Of a stretch of DNA of 64,000 nt, positions 1 to 13,800 are shown one piece after another; position 1 is the stretch's first letter; each line of letters begins with the position of its first letter. Under the pieces are notes generated by a model, which saw only the letters and a program-made list of their open reading frames with translations, made no database searches and was not told where the DNA came from. Where the stretch lies: positions 24,481,191 through 24,545,190 of the forward strand of contig OX637407.1 of the NCBI GenBank assembly GCA_951799425.1. The letters are read 5' to 3'. The DNA is from Ilex aquifolium (lineage: Eukaryota; Streptophyta; Magnoliopsida; Aquifoliales; Aquifoliaceae). Made by a program: the position numbers and the translations under genes.

Positions 1-1877
1 GTATGAAGGTAAGGTAAATCTAGAATTAAACAGCAGCATTCTGATAATTCAACATCAAACTCACAATTCACAAGACTAGGAAAGGTAGGGTCAGGAATAT
101 ATGGATTTCCTCTTCCAAGGTTCTCACACCTCCAATTTCTTCTAAATTTTGCTCATTCCAGCGAGCAAAAACTGTTTCAACTGTTTTGACTGTTTAATAT
201 GTATCGCAACTAAACCTTCAGATAGTCACACTCAATTAATATCTTCAATTGCAGCTGTAGGAATGTACCATTCAAGATAGTTTTGCTTATCAAATAAAAT
301 AAACCAATATCTAGATGAATGCTACATTCACTTATGTCCTGCCTCAAATGCTTGTTGCATAATCAGATTCTATAACAATAGCATTGAGACCAATTCACAT
401 TTCACATGCCATTCTCAAAACATGATGCAATATCCATAAATTTGTGATTGCACACACGTATAAGATATGAATTAACGCAACAATCAGGAAATCAATAGGT
501 TTTTTTTCACTTCGTGTACCTCATCAACTCATACTCTAAATCACGGCCAGGAGTGGTTTTCTATAAGAATAGTCTATCCAATAATCCACCACCTTCTCCT
601 GGCCGTGTAGCAGATAAATTCATAAGAATGCTACAATTGGTGGATGGTCCTTTACAGAGAGAGTCTTTATCCCGTCATCCATGCTATCAATTTATAAGCA
701 TTCATCAGGGTTACACTCTGCATGTAGATAAATCTCCCTCCATTAATAAACCAGAGAAGAGGGCACTGGCTCACCAGTAAAGCAAGAATGCGGCCAAATC
801 CAAGACAACACGGCACTTCATGCATTTAATGGTTAATAGCTGCAAACTAACTGAGCTATTCATGAACAGCTAGAACCCAGCTGGCATGCAGCTTACTCAA
901 AGCTCATTCGTTTAACAAATGAGTCGAGCCCGAGCTTAGCTGTAAGGCATCTAATCTCTAGCCAACACGGATTTGGCATCTTTTGTACCATAAAATTTAT
1001 TTCATGACTACTTCTGTGTCATGTGTTATATTGCTTTGGTGGCCCAAGCATACATGTTGGATTTGTCTATGAGCATAAGCAAGCGTTTCTTAGAGTACGA
1101 CATGCGCATTAATGTCTCGCATGTCAGTTACTAGCCTTCCACTTCAACTTTTAAATTTTTTAATGGAATGTTCACTATTAACAAATTAAATGGTTAGTGA
1201 CCGAATTCAAACAATAAATGTACATGTTGCCTAACACAAGCTTGCTAGCAGCTCAAAAACTCAACTAGTGACTGCCAAATCAAGTTCAAACACAGATCCT
1301 TTGGCTCAACCCAATCTCGAGCCAAGCTTGAGCTTTCTCATAGTTTTGGAGCCAAGCTTGAAAAGGCTAAAAGTTGGCTAGGCCCAGGGTGATCTTTATG
1401 GAGCGAAATTGATCATCAAAGTAGGAGGATTATGGTTATTTTGTTTTCGAACTAAGTTGTATCATACAAGCTCAATCTTCACTTCTCTAAAGATCATCTT
1501 TACTGAATTGAAATCTACATCAATGTTTGTAAGCTTGCGTGACTTTTTTTCTCGCTGGTAAAAATATGACTTCAAAATAGAAACTACTACCATTCAATTA
1601 GTGCAAACAGTCGATAAAAGGCTACTTATAAAGACAGAAATTTTCACTTGACTCAAAATAAGATATATGGAGCAGTACAATCCATGTCTAGCAAATACAG
1701 GAAAATCAAACTACCATTTGACTCATAAAACTCAATAAAAACATTAGTAAAATGATGACCATCAAACCAACTAAGGAAAAGGAAATCCATTTCAACATAA
1801 AACTTAATCACACAAAGTCCCCATAAAGATCCATACGAGATTGCCAAGTTGCTCCTTTCTTATGTGGTTGCCCTGAA
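1..1877. other. Intergenic, no gene recognised
   Basis: A+T-rich sequence with only short ORFs that show no family motif or plausible splice structure. The stretch 900-1400 is a little less A+T-rich and contains repeated 'gagccaagcttgag'-like words, suggesting an old degraded repeat, but I could not find its ends. The downstream side (about 1640-1877) would be the 3' flank or 3' UTR of the minus-strand zinc-finger-like gene. Confidence 0.5.
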
Positions 1878-2474
1878 CTAAGGAGAAGGGGGAGGAGGTG
1901 ATGAAGGTAGAGGTGGAGACAAAGGCGGGGAATAAGGGGGCAAAGGCGGAGGCAGTGAATGAGGATGTGGAGGCAGAAATGACAAATGAGAGGGTGGAGT
2001 TGGAGGTGGTGAATGAGGAGGTGGTGGCGGAGGCGGAGGCGGAGGTGGCGAATAAGGAGGCAGCGGCGGTGAATAAGGAGGTGGCAGATAAGGAAGCGGA
2101 GGCGGCATGGGGAAGTTTGAAAAAAATGGACTAGCATAAAGCATTTCGTTTGTTGCTCCATACATTGATGGGTTGGATCCTGCATCATAGGAGAACACTG
2201 ATGGAAGAGATGGAACAAGAGGAGAATGGGGGACACAGAGAGAGGAATCCCCCTCATAAGTAGTCACCTTTTGATGAGAACTTATGTGACAGCCACAAAC
2301 GGCACAGAACAGAGTTTGATGGTTTCCTTCACCACCTCCTTGCACAAATTCATTGCAACCATCTGCAACAGCAAGACCAATAGAAGTTGTGCGAGGTCGC
2401 TTACAATCATTGTCCTTGAGAACCATCTCTGGGTCCTCGTCAGATCGTTGATTGTTCAAGACTTGATCTGCCAT
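1878..2474 (-). CDS. Mini-zinc-finger / ZF-HD-like protein with proline-rich tail
   Basis: Single open exon of 198 codons starting MADQVLNN. Residues about 24-70 resemble the ZF-HD dimerisation zinc finger found in zinc-finger homeodomain and mini zinc finger (MIF) proteins of plants: a Cys near residue 24, then ADGCNEF, then CAVCGCHISSH, matching the family pattern ...C...DGC.EF...C..CGCH...H. The usual KNHA segment after the first Cys is replaced by RPRTTS, so one zinc ligand may be missing. No homeodomain follows. Instead the last 75 or so residues are almost all Pro, Ser, Leu and Tyr. MIF proteins are known to act by dimerising with ZF-HD factors; whether this one can is inference. It could be a decayed gene, or the tail could belong to a longer spliced product. 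Confidence 0.55.
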   Translation of the reverse strand: MADQVLNNQRSDEDPEMVLKDNDCKRPRTTSIGLAVADGCNEFVQGGGEGNHQTLFCAVCGCHISSHQKVTTYEGDSSLCVPHSPLVPSLPSVFSYDAGSNPSMYGATNEMLYASPFFSNFPMPPPLPYLPPPYSPPLPPYSPPPPPPPPPPPHSPPPTPPSHLSFLPPHPHSLPPPLPPYSPPLSPPLPSSPPPPSP

Positions 2475-5400
2475 TGTTTTGCTAGAGAAAGAGAGAAGGC
2501 TTCACAAACTCACAGGCATTCTAGCCTACAAAGGTCTTTTTATACTGGCGGAGCATTACTCTTGTCACTACTATCATCAAGAGGTTCTACAAGGGTGGGT
2601 GTCAATGTAAGTCTTCAAGTAAGGAATCATAACTTTCAAAGAAATTACATAAATCTGGAGTTAATGTTACCCCTCAACCGAAATTGACCATATTGACTCG
2701 TGTGAAAGAGAACATAAATACCATATGACCACTTTTCCTTTCTCCGGGTCATGCCTCCTACCTCAAAGCCGGACTTTGGCATGTCAATCTAGGAAGCACG
2801 GATATACGGATATGGGATACGAGTACGCTATGCTACTGACATAGGACTGGTTAATGGTATTTTAAATTCAATTCTATGTAATTCTAAAACTAAAGACATG
2901 TCACCCTTCGAGAGACCTCAACTTTTACTTAACATTTAATTGTAATTGATATCATTGGCTTTCACATAAGCCATAAAACACATTATTCAAGCAGACCAAA
3001 CCGTAAAAAATTAACAAATCTTTTGATATATGTGATGTACGTCCAAATGAATATATTGAAATGAGGAATCCCCATTCGTATGATTCACGGTTTCTAAACA
3101 GCCGACTTCACTAAGTATAAGACAAATGCATTCACCGTCGAGATACACGCATCCAAAGTGTACCAGACAAGTATCCAACAATGATAAATATTCGATATAT
3201 ATCAAATACGAAAATGTCATCCCGATTGAAATATCCGTTTTTCATAGATGTCAACACCTATTCTCTTAAAAGTACAGATTATTTTGAACCACATCATATC
3301 CCGACTTGGTAGGTACATTATTAACTTCCTATTAAATTCATAGTAATCTATCAAGATTACGTTGCATAACAAATGGATAGTTCGGAAAGTAGATTGAGTA
3401 AGCCAAGTCAAGTTTGGCCAAGCCGTTACTGCCTACCATTCATAACATTCATTGATTGTAATCTACCCAGATTATGCAAGCGTTCTTTTCTGATAAACCA
3501 ATTCTGAGCCCACAGTTTTAGTATCCCACTCGGAAGAAGTATAGCCTAGGCCTAGTCAAGTTTTAGACAAACCAAGATTGCCTAGATTTTATATTGTCGT
3601 GTCAGAAGTAGAAGGACAGGTCAAGTTCCCCAACCCCATGCCACCCAAAAAATTTAGGAGGAAAAAAAACACAAATCTTGAATATCACTACAAACAATTT
3701 TTCACATTACTCAAGTTGCTTTGCATTTCTAAAATTTAAATTTTCTTCACTTAAAGTTCTTAAAATATTTGTTCTTTCTTTAAAGGCTCCACATATATCT
3801 ACCCACTAAATGCAAATTTCTTCCCTTAAAAAAACCACGAAATCCACCCTCCCCTTCCCATCCACAAACCTCCGAGAGGTCATACAATTAAAGCATTCTC
3901 TAAAACAATTTATAAACTGATAGTTGATAGTTGAGTTAGATATTTTGAACTACAAATTGCGTACAATGAATTGAATGAAACATAATTTATGCTGTTATTT
4001 GTCGTAGCTATCCGGTCACTTTATAAATAAACTTCTAAATATGTAAAATTTCCAACATTTTTGTACACTAAAAAATTAAAAAGTAAAAGTATCAAAAAAG
4101 ATTGCTTCAATACTACTAGATTTCATAATGATAATAAGTTTTATTTCCTTTTATCCAACTTAAGTTACCTTAAACGGTACAAGTTTTAATGCAAGAAACT
4201 TTCTTCTTGCCCCTGAAAGAAGTAAATCGAAGGCCCACCATTGAGTATGTTGGCTTGAATGTAGCTTGCTTTGACCTTAGCCTAAATTAAACAGATGCTA
4301 CAATGAAGTGCTTATAATATTGGCAAAATGGGAACAGAAAAAGCATGATGTGAAACTGGCCTTTGAATTTCCTCTTATGAAACAACATATAGCCTCATTG
4401 TTTAATCATCTTTCATTCAAATAGAACCACTATTTCAAATCGGTATGTACAAAATACCAATTCCATATGAGTGTTAAATTGTTAATGCCTATCCATCTAG
4501 TGGTTGACATGGTTGGTCCTACGCATAGGCCACTAAGGCGAGTTGGCCATCGCCTAGGGGCCCCCACAGAGGGGAAAATATGAGGCCCCCAAATAAAAAT
4601 GTATAGATTGGTTAAAATAAAATTTAGGGACAACTAATTTTAATCTATAAAAATGTAAAAATGTATAGATAGCTTCACCTAATTTGTATATAGATATAGA
4701 AAATATAAACTATCTTTTCACATAATACTTTTGATGTCTTAGGATCATAATCATTTGATTAATTATCAATCACTTAGTTTCTTTGGTTAAATTCAAAACT
4801 CTTTTTTATTTTGGTTGGATTTTCTACTTAACTAACTAATTATAACCATAGTTGTTCTGCTTAATTTTCTTGCTTAAACATGAGACTTCTCAGCAATCTT
4901 CAATCATGTCATGCTTATCCTAGGAATTTCAACCTACACAAGTTCCTACTTATATTTGTTGTTTGAAAAATTATTTGGCTACCAAAAATAAATTTTCAAT
5001 TTTCTCGATTAATATCTTCAACCGATAACATACTCAGTACATTTGATTTTTCGAATCCAATTAGTGGAGTTTTCATATGCAAATGTAATTTTGCTTCTCA
5101 GAAAACAAAACATTTCGCCTAAGGCCCCTATTTAAGTCAGGCCACCCCTATTGGTTGAGTACATTTTCTAGCTTTAACTATAAAAATTTCTGCCAAACAA
5201 TTAACAATCAGCCAATTATGAAGACTTCATTCTAAATACAAAACAATCTAACTACATTCATGAGAGTATGTAAACTACATTCACCCACCAAATAACAACT
5301 ACAAGATCCGTTGTTTTTCCTCTTATTCTCACATGCTTCCAAACTCAAATCAGGTACTTATGGTCCTCTACATCATGCATAGCAAGAGCATAACTGGCAC

Positions 5401-5745
5401 CAAGTTGCTACACATTTTAATTTTGCCCTTTTTTCAATCTTACCTATTTTTCCTTATACCCGAAGGCGCCACACACGTGGCCACGCGCTATCCGCGGTCT
5501 ACATGCATCTTACAAAGTATGCACCCTAAACAGAAAGGAATTTGGTGGCATACCAATTACCAAAACTGCTTGACATACCAATCACAAGCAATTTATACAA
5601 TAGAGTAGATAAAAACACAAGCTATTAACTTAATAACACTAAAACTGAAGTAATTTCTATATAATAAATTGGGTCCTAGTTAATAATGCACGTACACATA
5701 TATGTGAAAATTGGCGTGGCAATCAAAAAGCTCACTAATACATAC
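2475..5745. other. Intergenic with degraded repeats
   Basis: No convincing gene. About 2790-3240 carries 'cacggatatacggatatgggatacg'-type words at one end and related words near 3220, resembling a degraded dispersed repeat. At about 4500-5150 an A+T-rich core is flanked by G/C-rich words that include 'gcctaggggccccc' on the left and 'gcctaaggcccct' on the right, suggesting an old inverted-repeat element; its ends could not be fixed. Residues of a spliced gene from the right (see 5746-6040) may extend into this region but I could not follow them. Confidence 0.35.
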
Positions 5746-6040
5746 CGTACCAGTAATGCAGTGACAATGCCGAGTGGAACCACCAAGAATTGCAGAACTG
5801 TGAGTAATTGAGTTCGAAATCCGAAGTAGCAAGACATAAGGAACTGTAAAAGAGTTTAACAATAACTATTTACAAAATCTAGATTATCTGACACAATTAC
5901 GAGTAAGAGATAAAAATTGTATAGAGAGAGGGGGTACCTGGACCCTAGTTTAGGGTTGAAGACGAGCTTTGAGGAGAGAGAAACTCTTCCTCATATCGCT
6001 GTCTCCATCACTCCATGGCTCTCCCCCCCCCCCCCCCCTT
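5746..6040 (-). CDS. Possible 5' end of a small membrane protein gene
   Basis: Tentative. On the minus strand a non-coding leader would end at 5938 with the donor GTACCC. The next exon would run 5843 to 5746, with acceptor TTTTACAG and the strong donor GTATGT. It contains an ATG at 5837-5835 opening MSCYFGFRTQLLTVLQFL, then a hydrophobic run ending GIVTALLV. That would place a membrane segment at the N-terminus. The leader contains short upstream ATGs. I could not identify the following exons: a G/C-rich block at 5461-5520 is one candidate. The family is not recognised and the whole model may be wrong. Confidence 0.3.
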
Positions 6041-6216
6041 CCCTCTCTATGACTCTCCAATCAAGCAAATGACGTCGATTTGCTTCCTTTAGAAAAAGAC
6101 GAACATAATTTTTGGGGGATTTTCTTATTTTTGACATTTTTAAGTGACTTGAATTACCCGGTGTAACTTGGTCAAAAAAAAATATATTACCCGGTGTAAC
6201 GATGGAATAAAATTTT

Positions 6217-7097
6217 TGGTTAATCTCAACTTGTACCCTAAAAGATCATTCGAATCTTAATTTATACCTTTAAAGTTTAAAAAAATTAATTTACACTCTG
6301 AAAGATATAAATACGTATTAATGTACACCTAAAACTAACTGTCATCTATTTTGCTATTAAAAAAGTGTGTTAATTATAAATTGCACCCCTCAAAATTTAA
6401 ATATTTCACATTTATAATCCAAAAAGAATTACATCCATTAATGCTCATTAAATAGCTCTCAATTGTATCGTATCATAACATTTTTGTGTCATATTCGAGT
6501 CAATAAAAAATATTTTTAACAAAAAATATTTTCGCGTCAAGTCAATTGTGTTATGTCTTATATTTCACATTTATGATAATTCATATAATACTATTTAATA
6601 TTTTTTAAAAATTAAAAAATATCAATTTTTTTTCTATAATACTTGTTAAATAATTATTTTTTGTCTACAGTTGTGTTATTCGTATCTAACTTTAATTTGA
6701 TTGGACAATCAAAAGATTTGTGTCTAACTGTAGACACAAAATAGTTATTTAACGAGTATTGTAAGCAAACAAAATAGGTATTTTATAATTTTTTTTAAAA
6801 TATTTTTTATTGACTCGAACACGATACGAAGATGTTATGATACAATACAATTAAGAGTTATTTAACGAGTATTAATGGATGAAATTCTTTTTGGATCATA
6901 AATATGAAATATTTAAACTTTGAGGGGTACAATTTATAATTAGTCCAAACTTTTTTAACTGCAAAATGGACGGAATTAACCCTAGGTGCACATTGATACG
7001 AATTCATGTCTTTTAGGGTATAAATTGATATTTTTAAACTTTGAGGGTGTGAATTGAAATTTGAGTGATCTTTCTAGGTACAAGTTGAGATTAACTC
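6217..7097. mobile_element. Mutator-like MITE with long inverted arms
   Basis: An 881-bp element with long terminal inverted repeats: the left end reads TGGTTAATCTCAACTTG and the right end, reverse-complemented, reads GAGTTAATCTCAACTTG. The similarity continues for hundreds of bases on both sides ('ttaaactttgagg(g)gta' words), so the element is largely a foldback. It is bounded by a perfect 9-bp direct repeat TAAAATTTT at 6208-6216 and 7098-7106, the target-site size typical of Mutator-like elements. No coding capacity is visible. Confidence 0.8.
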
Positions 7098-7330
7098 TAA
7101 AATTTTGTTTCATTGCGTAAGTTTGATTGAAACAAAAATATTTTAAGAATAATTCAAAAGAAAATTCTTTTGTGAGACATTAAAAAATATTAAAACATAT
7201 CAAAACAGATCAAAAACGTCTTAAAACATACCGAAATATCTCAAAATACTTTTAAATATAAAAAATTTAATACTCAATAACACTTGATTGTAATGGTCAA
7301 AACGAAATTTAGTCCCTTACTCTCTCACTT

Positions 7331-7420
7331 TCTCTCCCACTCGGCGAGCGTCATACACCACGCAATGTCGATGCTTCTCTCCCACTCGGCGAGCGTCATA
7401 CACCACGCAATGTCGATGCT
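7331..7420. repeat. Perfect 45-bp tandem duplication
   Basis: The 45 bases at 7331-7375 (beginning tctctcccactcggcgagcg) are repeated without change at 7376-7420. It lies in the intergenic DNA just beyond the 3' end of MED25. Perfect identity suggests a recent duplication. Confidence 0.95.
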
Positions 7421-7898
7421 TTCTTCCTAAAGATTGGTTGTTGGGACCTAGCTGTGCTCTTAGTGTGTGCTTGTGTTTCCCAAGACCTGCCTGATAGTAG
7501 TACCTTACAACATATACTTACTAACTAACAAAGAAGACGCTGAGGCCAACATGCTTCAAGGACAAAATGTCTCATGCCTGCAGTGGATGCTAGCATGAAT
7601 GGCTTGACAAATAAAACTGTTAGAATGAGCAAATCCTCAAAAAAAAAAACCAAAGGACACAGAATTGCAAGCATTTGAAGGTGAGAAGGGGTGTAAAAAA
7701 GACTACCTTTTATGCTCTGAGTTATCAATTAAATCGTATAAACCAGAACAATAAAGACTTTCTAAACATTAAATTCCAAAGCATATACAAGCATATAATG
7801 AGAATATTTGACAATCAAGTCAAGTTTTGCCAATATACAGATTCTTCACATGGGTACTTGTTATAAATAGTTACATGCCTTTCCAATCAATGACTTAA

Positions 7899-10800
7899 TC
7901 AACTCAAAAAGCCCCCTCCTGCCATGCTTTGTGGCCCTTGTGACGAAACTAGTCCCTGAGACACTAACTGTGATCGGCCAGGACCCTGAACATAAGATTG
8001 ACCCATTCCCGTCCCAACCATTTGTTGCTGCTGCTGTGGTGTTTGTTGCATCTGTGAAATCTGCTGCTGTTGCTGCATCTGCGAAATCTGCTGCTGCTGC
8101 TGCAGCTGTTGCAGCGATTGCTGCTGTTGTAGCTGCTGCGGAAGAGGCTGCTGCTGCTGTAGCTGCGTAAGGGGTTGCTGCTGCTGAAGCTGTGTAAGTT
8201 GTTGCTGTTGTAGCTGTGGATGCTGCTGTTGTTGCAGCTGCTGGTGTTGCTGCTGTTGCAACTGCTGCTGTTGTTGCTGCTGACTAGATATCTGTGGCTT
8301 GAAAACGACCATATCCTAAAATGCAGAAAGAGTAATTGTAAACCAAATTTTCAATTACAGAGAACACATTCAAATATAAGATTTATAAAAGGTATGTAGA
8401 GAATTTGACTTGGTAGTAGAAGTTGGCATTATGAACAAATCATACCCCAGGAAAAAGCATTCCAATCAAGCGGCAGGCTTTATCAGACACAGATAGCAGC
8501 AGTGTTTGTGATGGCAACTGAATCACTGCACACTAGATTTTTAATGACAAAGTTAAAATCAGAAAATCCTGTTGAATTGACGCCATAACATTGAACTGAG
8601 AAAAACTAATACAAATGTCCCCCAAAGCATATGATGATATATGACTGGTGAAGTTGTCATCTATCCTATCTGATAGCTATAACAGAGACCTGGTTTCATA
8701 TCCTGCCTTCGGCTGGGCTATAGTGAAGCAAATCACCTTCACACCAAAGGGAAGAAAAAAAAAGGGAAGGGGGGGGGGGGGGGGGGGGGGGGTAGGGTTA
8801 ACAAACTAAATGACTTACCTTAATTCTACATGACTTCTACCATTCATAGTGTTGACCTTCGATAAATACAGATGAGGGGAAAAAAAAGGTTAGACCTTAG
8901 ACCACTTACAAGTTTTTTTTCTTGCAGTTGTCCAAGAAAACCATGTTGATTCATCGCCCGAAAAACTAGAAAATCTGCCTTTCCAACATATTGCCTGGTA
9001 TAAAATAAAGGAAATGCAAAATGTATGGTAACCAACTCAGAGCATGTATAATTAGGGTTGAACATAATGATAGTTTCTATTTAACAGAGATTACTTGTTG
9101 TTCATGTGGTCCTGAGATATAAGCCGAACTATTTGCATTGTTGGTGGCCAATTTGCTGCAAGCCTGAGCAAATGGGGAAAAAGAAAAGGTCATACAGCTG
9201 GAACAGATCATCCAAATAGGACTTGTAGCAAGCACTAGCAATAAAGGGAGTAAGATAAATGTTTACAGCAGGACAAAAAAATGTCATTACTCACTGGAAA
9301 CTCTTACACCCAAGAAATATTAGGAGTTCCTATTTTCATGGCCACTGCAAGCTTGTTTAAAAAATAAGTTTTAAGAGGACAAATGATTTTCTAATAACAC
9401 TGATATGCCCTAAAATTGCATTCGGTATATCTGAGCATACTAAAATTGTGAATGAATGCTACATCATGAATAAAGGGATAAATTTGTTCAAAACTGAACA
9501 AGAAGAGAGCCAAGCATACAAAAATATTCAATATGATTCTACAAGATCTAGTGTTGTTCAAGTAATGGATTCTAGCCAATTGAAATGATCTTTTGATCAA
9601 TCCAGAGATCATTTGGATTCCATTAGTAATGAGAATTCAGACTATCACCCATTGATCAATCAAAGAGAGATTCAACAACTAAAAGAAAGATCGATTATTT
9701 GGGATCCTTCCTTTCTTCAAACGGAACCAACAGTCAACAGAGATAAAATAAGACCGATTCCCGAAATGCCTTTCAGAATATTCCTCAATGTCCCAAAACG
9801 TGAGAAGCAGATGATTAATCATCTGTTTTCGAAAGAAATTGAAGAATTTTTTGGAAATCCTACAAGATCTTTTCTCTGACAGATGGTCAGAACTTCAACT
9901 GGATTCGAAGGCCTCTTACAAATCACCAGTTTTTGCCTCTAATCAGGTTACCGTTAAAATCAATTTATTTCTATTAATAAAGTACACCTACTTGACATGT
10001 ATTAAAGAAAGTAAAGTAGATTCCAAGTAATAGCACGAGGTCAGTTAATGAAGCTTAAAATCAACTTATCAAATGTCAGTACACTCCATAGGCTTACGTC
10101 TCGGACGCTGATGCACTCCTGTAACCCTGCAGCAATTATAATTGAAAATAAGGTTTATGCAATCAGTGAAATGAAATTATTGGTAAATGTTTACGTAAAA
10201 GTAGATGAATGTGTAACGAGGTTACACTAAAATTAACTAGGTAGGAGAATCTTGGAATATTATGCCATATTAAATGTGAAGAGATGAAATGGAAATTCAA
10301 GAATAACCATTATTTTGTAATGAACCATTTGTTAAAATAAGTGGAAAATAAAACTCTCTTAATTGCAACATAGCTTATATGGTGTGTAGAAACATACCTC
10401 TAGTCTGGTGATAAAAACAGGCTGGCCTTGTCTCTGCCCAGATAAGCTTCCCTGCACCAGTTAGATCATTCAAGACAACTTAGGTAACTGCATAACTACA
10501 AAATATAAAGAAAAAACTAAACAATTTAAGACGTATTAATTTTCTGAAGGGATTTATTAATACACTCTCACGTTAAACTAGGAATTTGCATTAGTGGACA
10601 GCCGTAGAACCCATTATAAAGCAACTGTGTTGAGTGACAACAATAATAGGCTTACGTAAAATACGATACCTAAAAGGAAGCTAAACATAACAAAACCCAC
10701 ATCCGATCATATCAGAAATAATTTGCTCTTACTAGCGTAAAACCCAACCAAACAAGTTCCAGGAAGTAACTCCCACTGGGAGACAGGTTGATCCTGTTTG

Positions 10801-13800
10801 CAAATGTTACTGTTTTCCCAAACTGTTAGTTTGTTGTTTCTGACAAAGAGACCTTCAACCTAATTCACTAAGAACCACTATTACAACAATCAGTAAACAT
10901 TGTTACATTCCAAAATTTTGGAGGTTATTTAGTTTTATTCCCTTCAGTAACACTGGTAAAGGGAATTATAAGGGCATTAGTAGGAAATTCGATCTAGTTC
11001 TTTCTGAAAGGACAAGAAAAAATGGAGAACTTTGGTGGCGAAAAACTTCTTGTAAACATGTGTTCTATGACTTTTCCAATCCAATCCGGATGCCCAAAAT
11101 CAACTTGTTTTTGGGCAGCCAATTACGAGATGTGTGACTTTAAAAATTAAAAAATTGTAGGATTGCTAGGTATATACTAGTGTTTGTGTTAGTATTGTTA
11201 ATTAAACCACACTTATCCTGTCACTGTCATGAAAAGCTAGTATTATTTTTATAGATATGTATATTTATAAACAAAAACAAAGACAAAAGCTCCGGAGACT
11301 CTTATCATTATAAGGACAACCTAGTATTATATATATATACATAGACAAAAACTCCAGAGAAGCTTTGCACTATAGGTTTTTCTAAAGTTTGCCTCTCAGC
11401 CTCTGGCACTCTTGCTACAGCTATTGCTCCATGAACCGGTATCCTAGGGTTTCCCCTAGTATGTAATTATCTGTCCAGCACATGTTTCCCCATTACGCCC
11501 AATCTATAGTTATAGTATATCTATTACCCTTGAATCACATTCTACCATGTGGTCTCACTAGTCAGCCACTGTTCTACTCTGCTTATGGTCAAAGCATCTT
11601 GAATACTATTCTTCTCTTACTCCCAACTGGTGCTATTTTACCATCACAAGATCCTGATATCTCTCATTTAACCTCCCTTGTCTAAACAAACATCCATATC
11701 AATTTCTGAATTATGGCCACACACAACTTATGAATGTAGGCATCGCAGATCTTATTGCTAGTTACACATTTCAAAGTCCATAGTGAGGTGTTCATCGCAT
11801 TATACTTCGCAAGAACTGTTTCCTCTAAACAAACAACTCCAGATAAATGAAAGTGTTCACTTCTCCTGTGTCTTCTTGAGGAAAGTCATTATGACTTTTA
11901 TGTGAAGTTAGGAACCTGGAGGGTTTACAACTCATCTTTGGAAGTAGAGCATTTCCGTTTGAATGTTTGAAACGATTGTGTTACATAAAACATCTCCCTT
12001 TCCAACATGGAATATTGACAGGATTACGCAAGTTCAGCATATCTTCAATCATTACCCTCGAGTATCAAATGCTATCTAAACATCATGTAGAAGTACTCCA
12101 AAATAGTAAATTAGTGAAAAAAGGCATAAGCGAATAAAGTAGAGATGGAGCCAAATCCTTGTTGATGCATATTTAAAAGTTCCCGAGGAGTAATCAACCA
12201 CAAACGACAAATTAATATTGCATAGACGCATAGTCTCCTCCCCATAAGGTCTTTCAACAGGGATTGCAATGATGGCAGGTATCCGTATCACAGATTAACC
12301 ATCCCTAGGTGTACAAAACATGCATCCAAATGCCAATACTCTACTACCAATTATACTTCATGTTCTCCAATAGTAAGAAACTATAAAAACTTTAAAATTA
12401 ATGATATAAAATTGCACACCGGCATTTTAACCATAAAGGACCATGTTTTATGTGTAAATTTCTAAGCATTGCAATCTGCAGTTTGGAAATCCAACTTCAA
12501 TCCTTTCTAGCAGTTATGGTGTCTTACCTCCCAAACTTTTACATATTTAGATTGTGCTGACTGCAATGCACTTGATGTTTGTTGGTTCAGTGGCATATTA
12601 GCTGCTGAATTGTTATTCACCCCAAGAGGCGGCATTCCTGGTTGCACCTGCTGAGGAATTCCTGGAGTAGGAATCATTGTGCCTGTTCCGGCAGATATAC
12701 CAGATGGGCCAAGGCCACTCATCATGTTTGGATTCATCCCCATTCCACTTTGTGCCATTTGTGCCCCTGGAAGGTTTCCTTGGCTTATGACAGGTACCGA
12801 TTGCCCCATACTGACACCTCCCTGATGATTACTCAATGGTTGTGACATGCCAAGGTTTGAATTCCCCGACATAGTAGTAGTTGAGGAATTGAATGAACCA
12901 GGAGTTGAGTTTTGTGCAACCTGTGCACTCCCTGCTAGTGTCCCTGAGCCAGCCATTGATGGGATCCCTGATTGTCCAGATGATAATGAAGTTTGAGCAG
13001 CAGGCACTGAAGATGCCATTCCGCTGGATATCATGTTTGACATGTGCATGGCAACAGGAGTTCCACCCATTGGTTGAAGTCCTATAGAAGTTCCTCCAGT
13101 CAAAGCTGCAGAGTTCATCACTTGCCGTGCTTGAGAGAGGTTGTTAAGAATGCTCACGTTTGCTGCAGCACCCACAGGACGTAAGGACTGTGTCATACTA
13201 CTAACCATAGGTTTCATATCTTGCACATTCTCGCTATTTGAGATCATCTCCTGAGAAGCCGATATTGGTGAAGAAGTCTGTAAGGTTGGAACTCCTTGAG
13301 AAGCAGCACGAGGAACAGATGGAATATGCATGAAAGCGGGTCCAGGCGCAATGGAAGTCACAGTGCTTGGCTCCTGAGGAAAAAAATGTCATGAGACCAT
13401 CAGCACTCGCACAATCTTGAAATATCCGGGAAACTACAAAAGCAAAGAAACTCAAAAAAGAGAGTTTGAGTCGTACAAGTTTTACAGTTGCAGGAGGAAT
13501 GTTTCCAATGGAAATTGGTTGCCGATTCACGATGGATCCATTAACTGAAAAGGAAAAATGAGAAAAGTATTAGTATTTCAAATTATCGAGATAAGTTATT
13601 CATGAGCATTAATGTTGTTATCCAACCAATAAGTTTCACTGGCCCTATTTCACAAGTGAGCTTTTAGTCCTATGACCCACAATCTGAAACTTGAATAGAT
13701 TTGTTCTTAAAAGTGAGTTCCAAATACTCTTTCCCCGAATTTCCAAATAACTTCTGGAGCACTTGAAGACATATAATACCAGTTCTGATCAAACCATTGT

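Noticed and set aside
514-780. 88-codon plus-strand ORF
   Set aside because: No motif, no splice evidence and no recognisable family; likely chance.
1808-2257. Minus-strand ORF rich in Leu, His and Cys, and plus-strand ORF at 1898-2134
   Set aside because: Alternative frames of the proline-rich tail of the ZF-HD-like gene.
7931-8170. Plus-strand Ala/Val-rich ORF
   Set aside because: Shadow of the CAG/CTG-rich glutamine tract of MED25 on the opposite strand.
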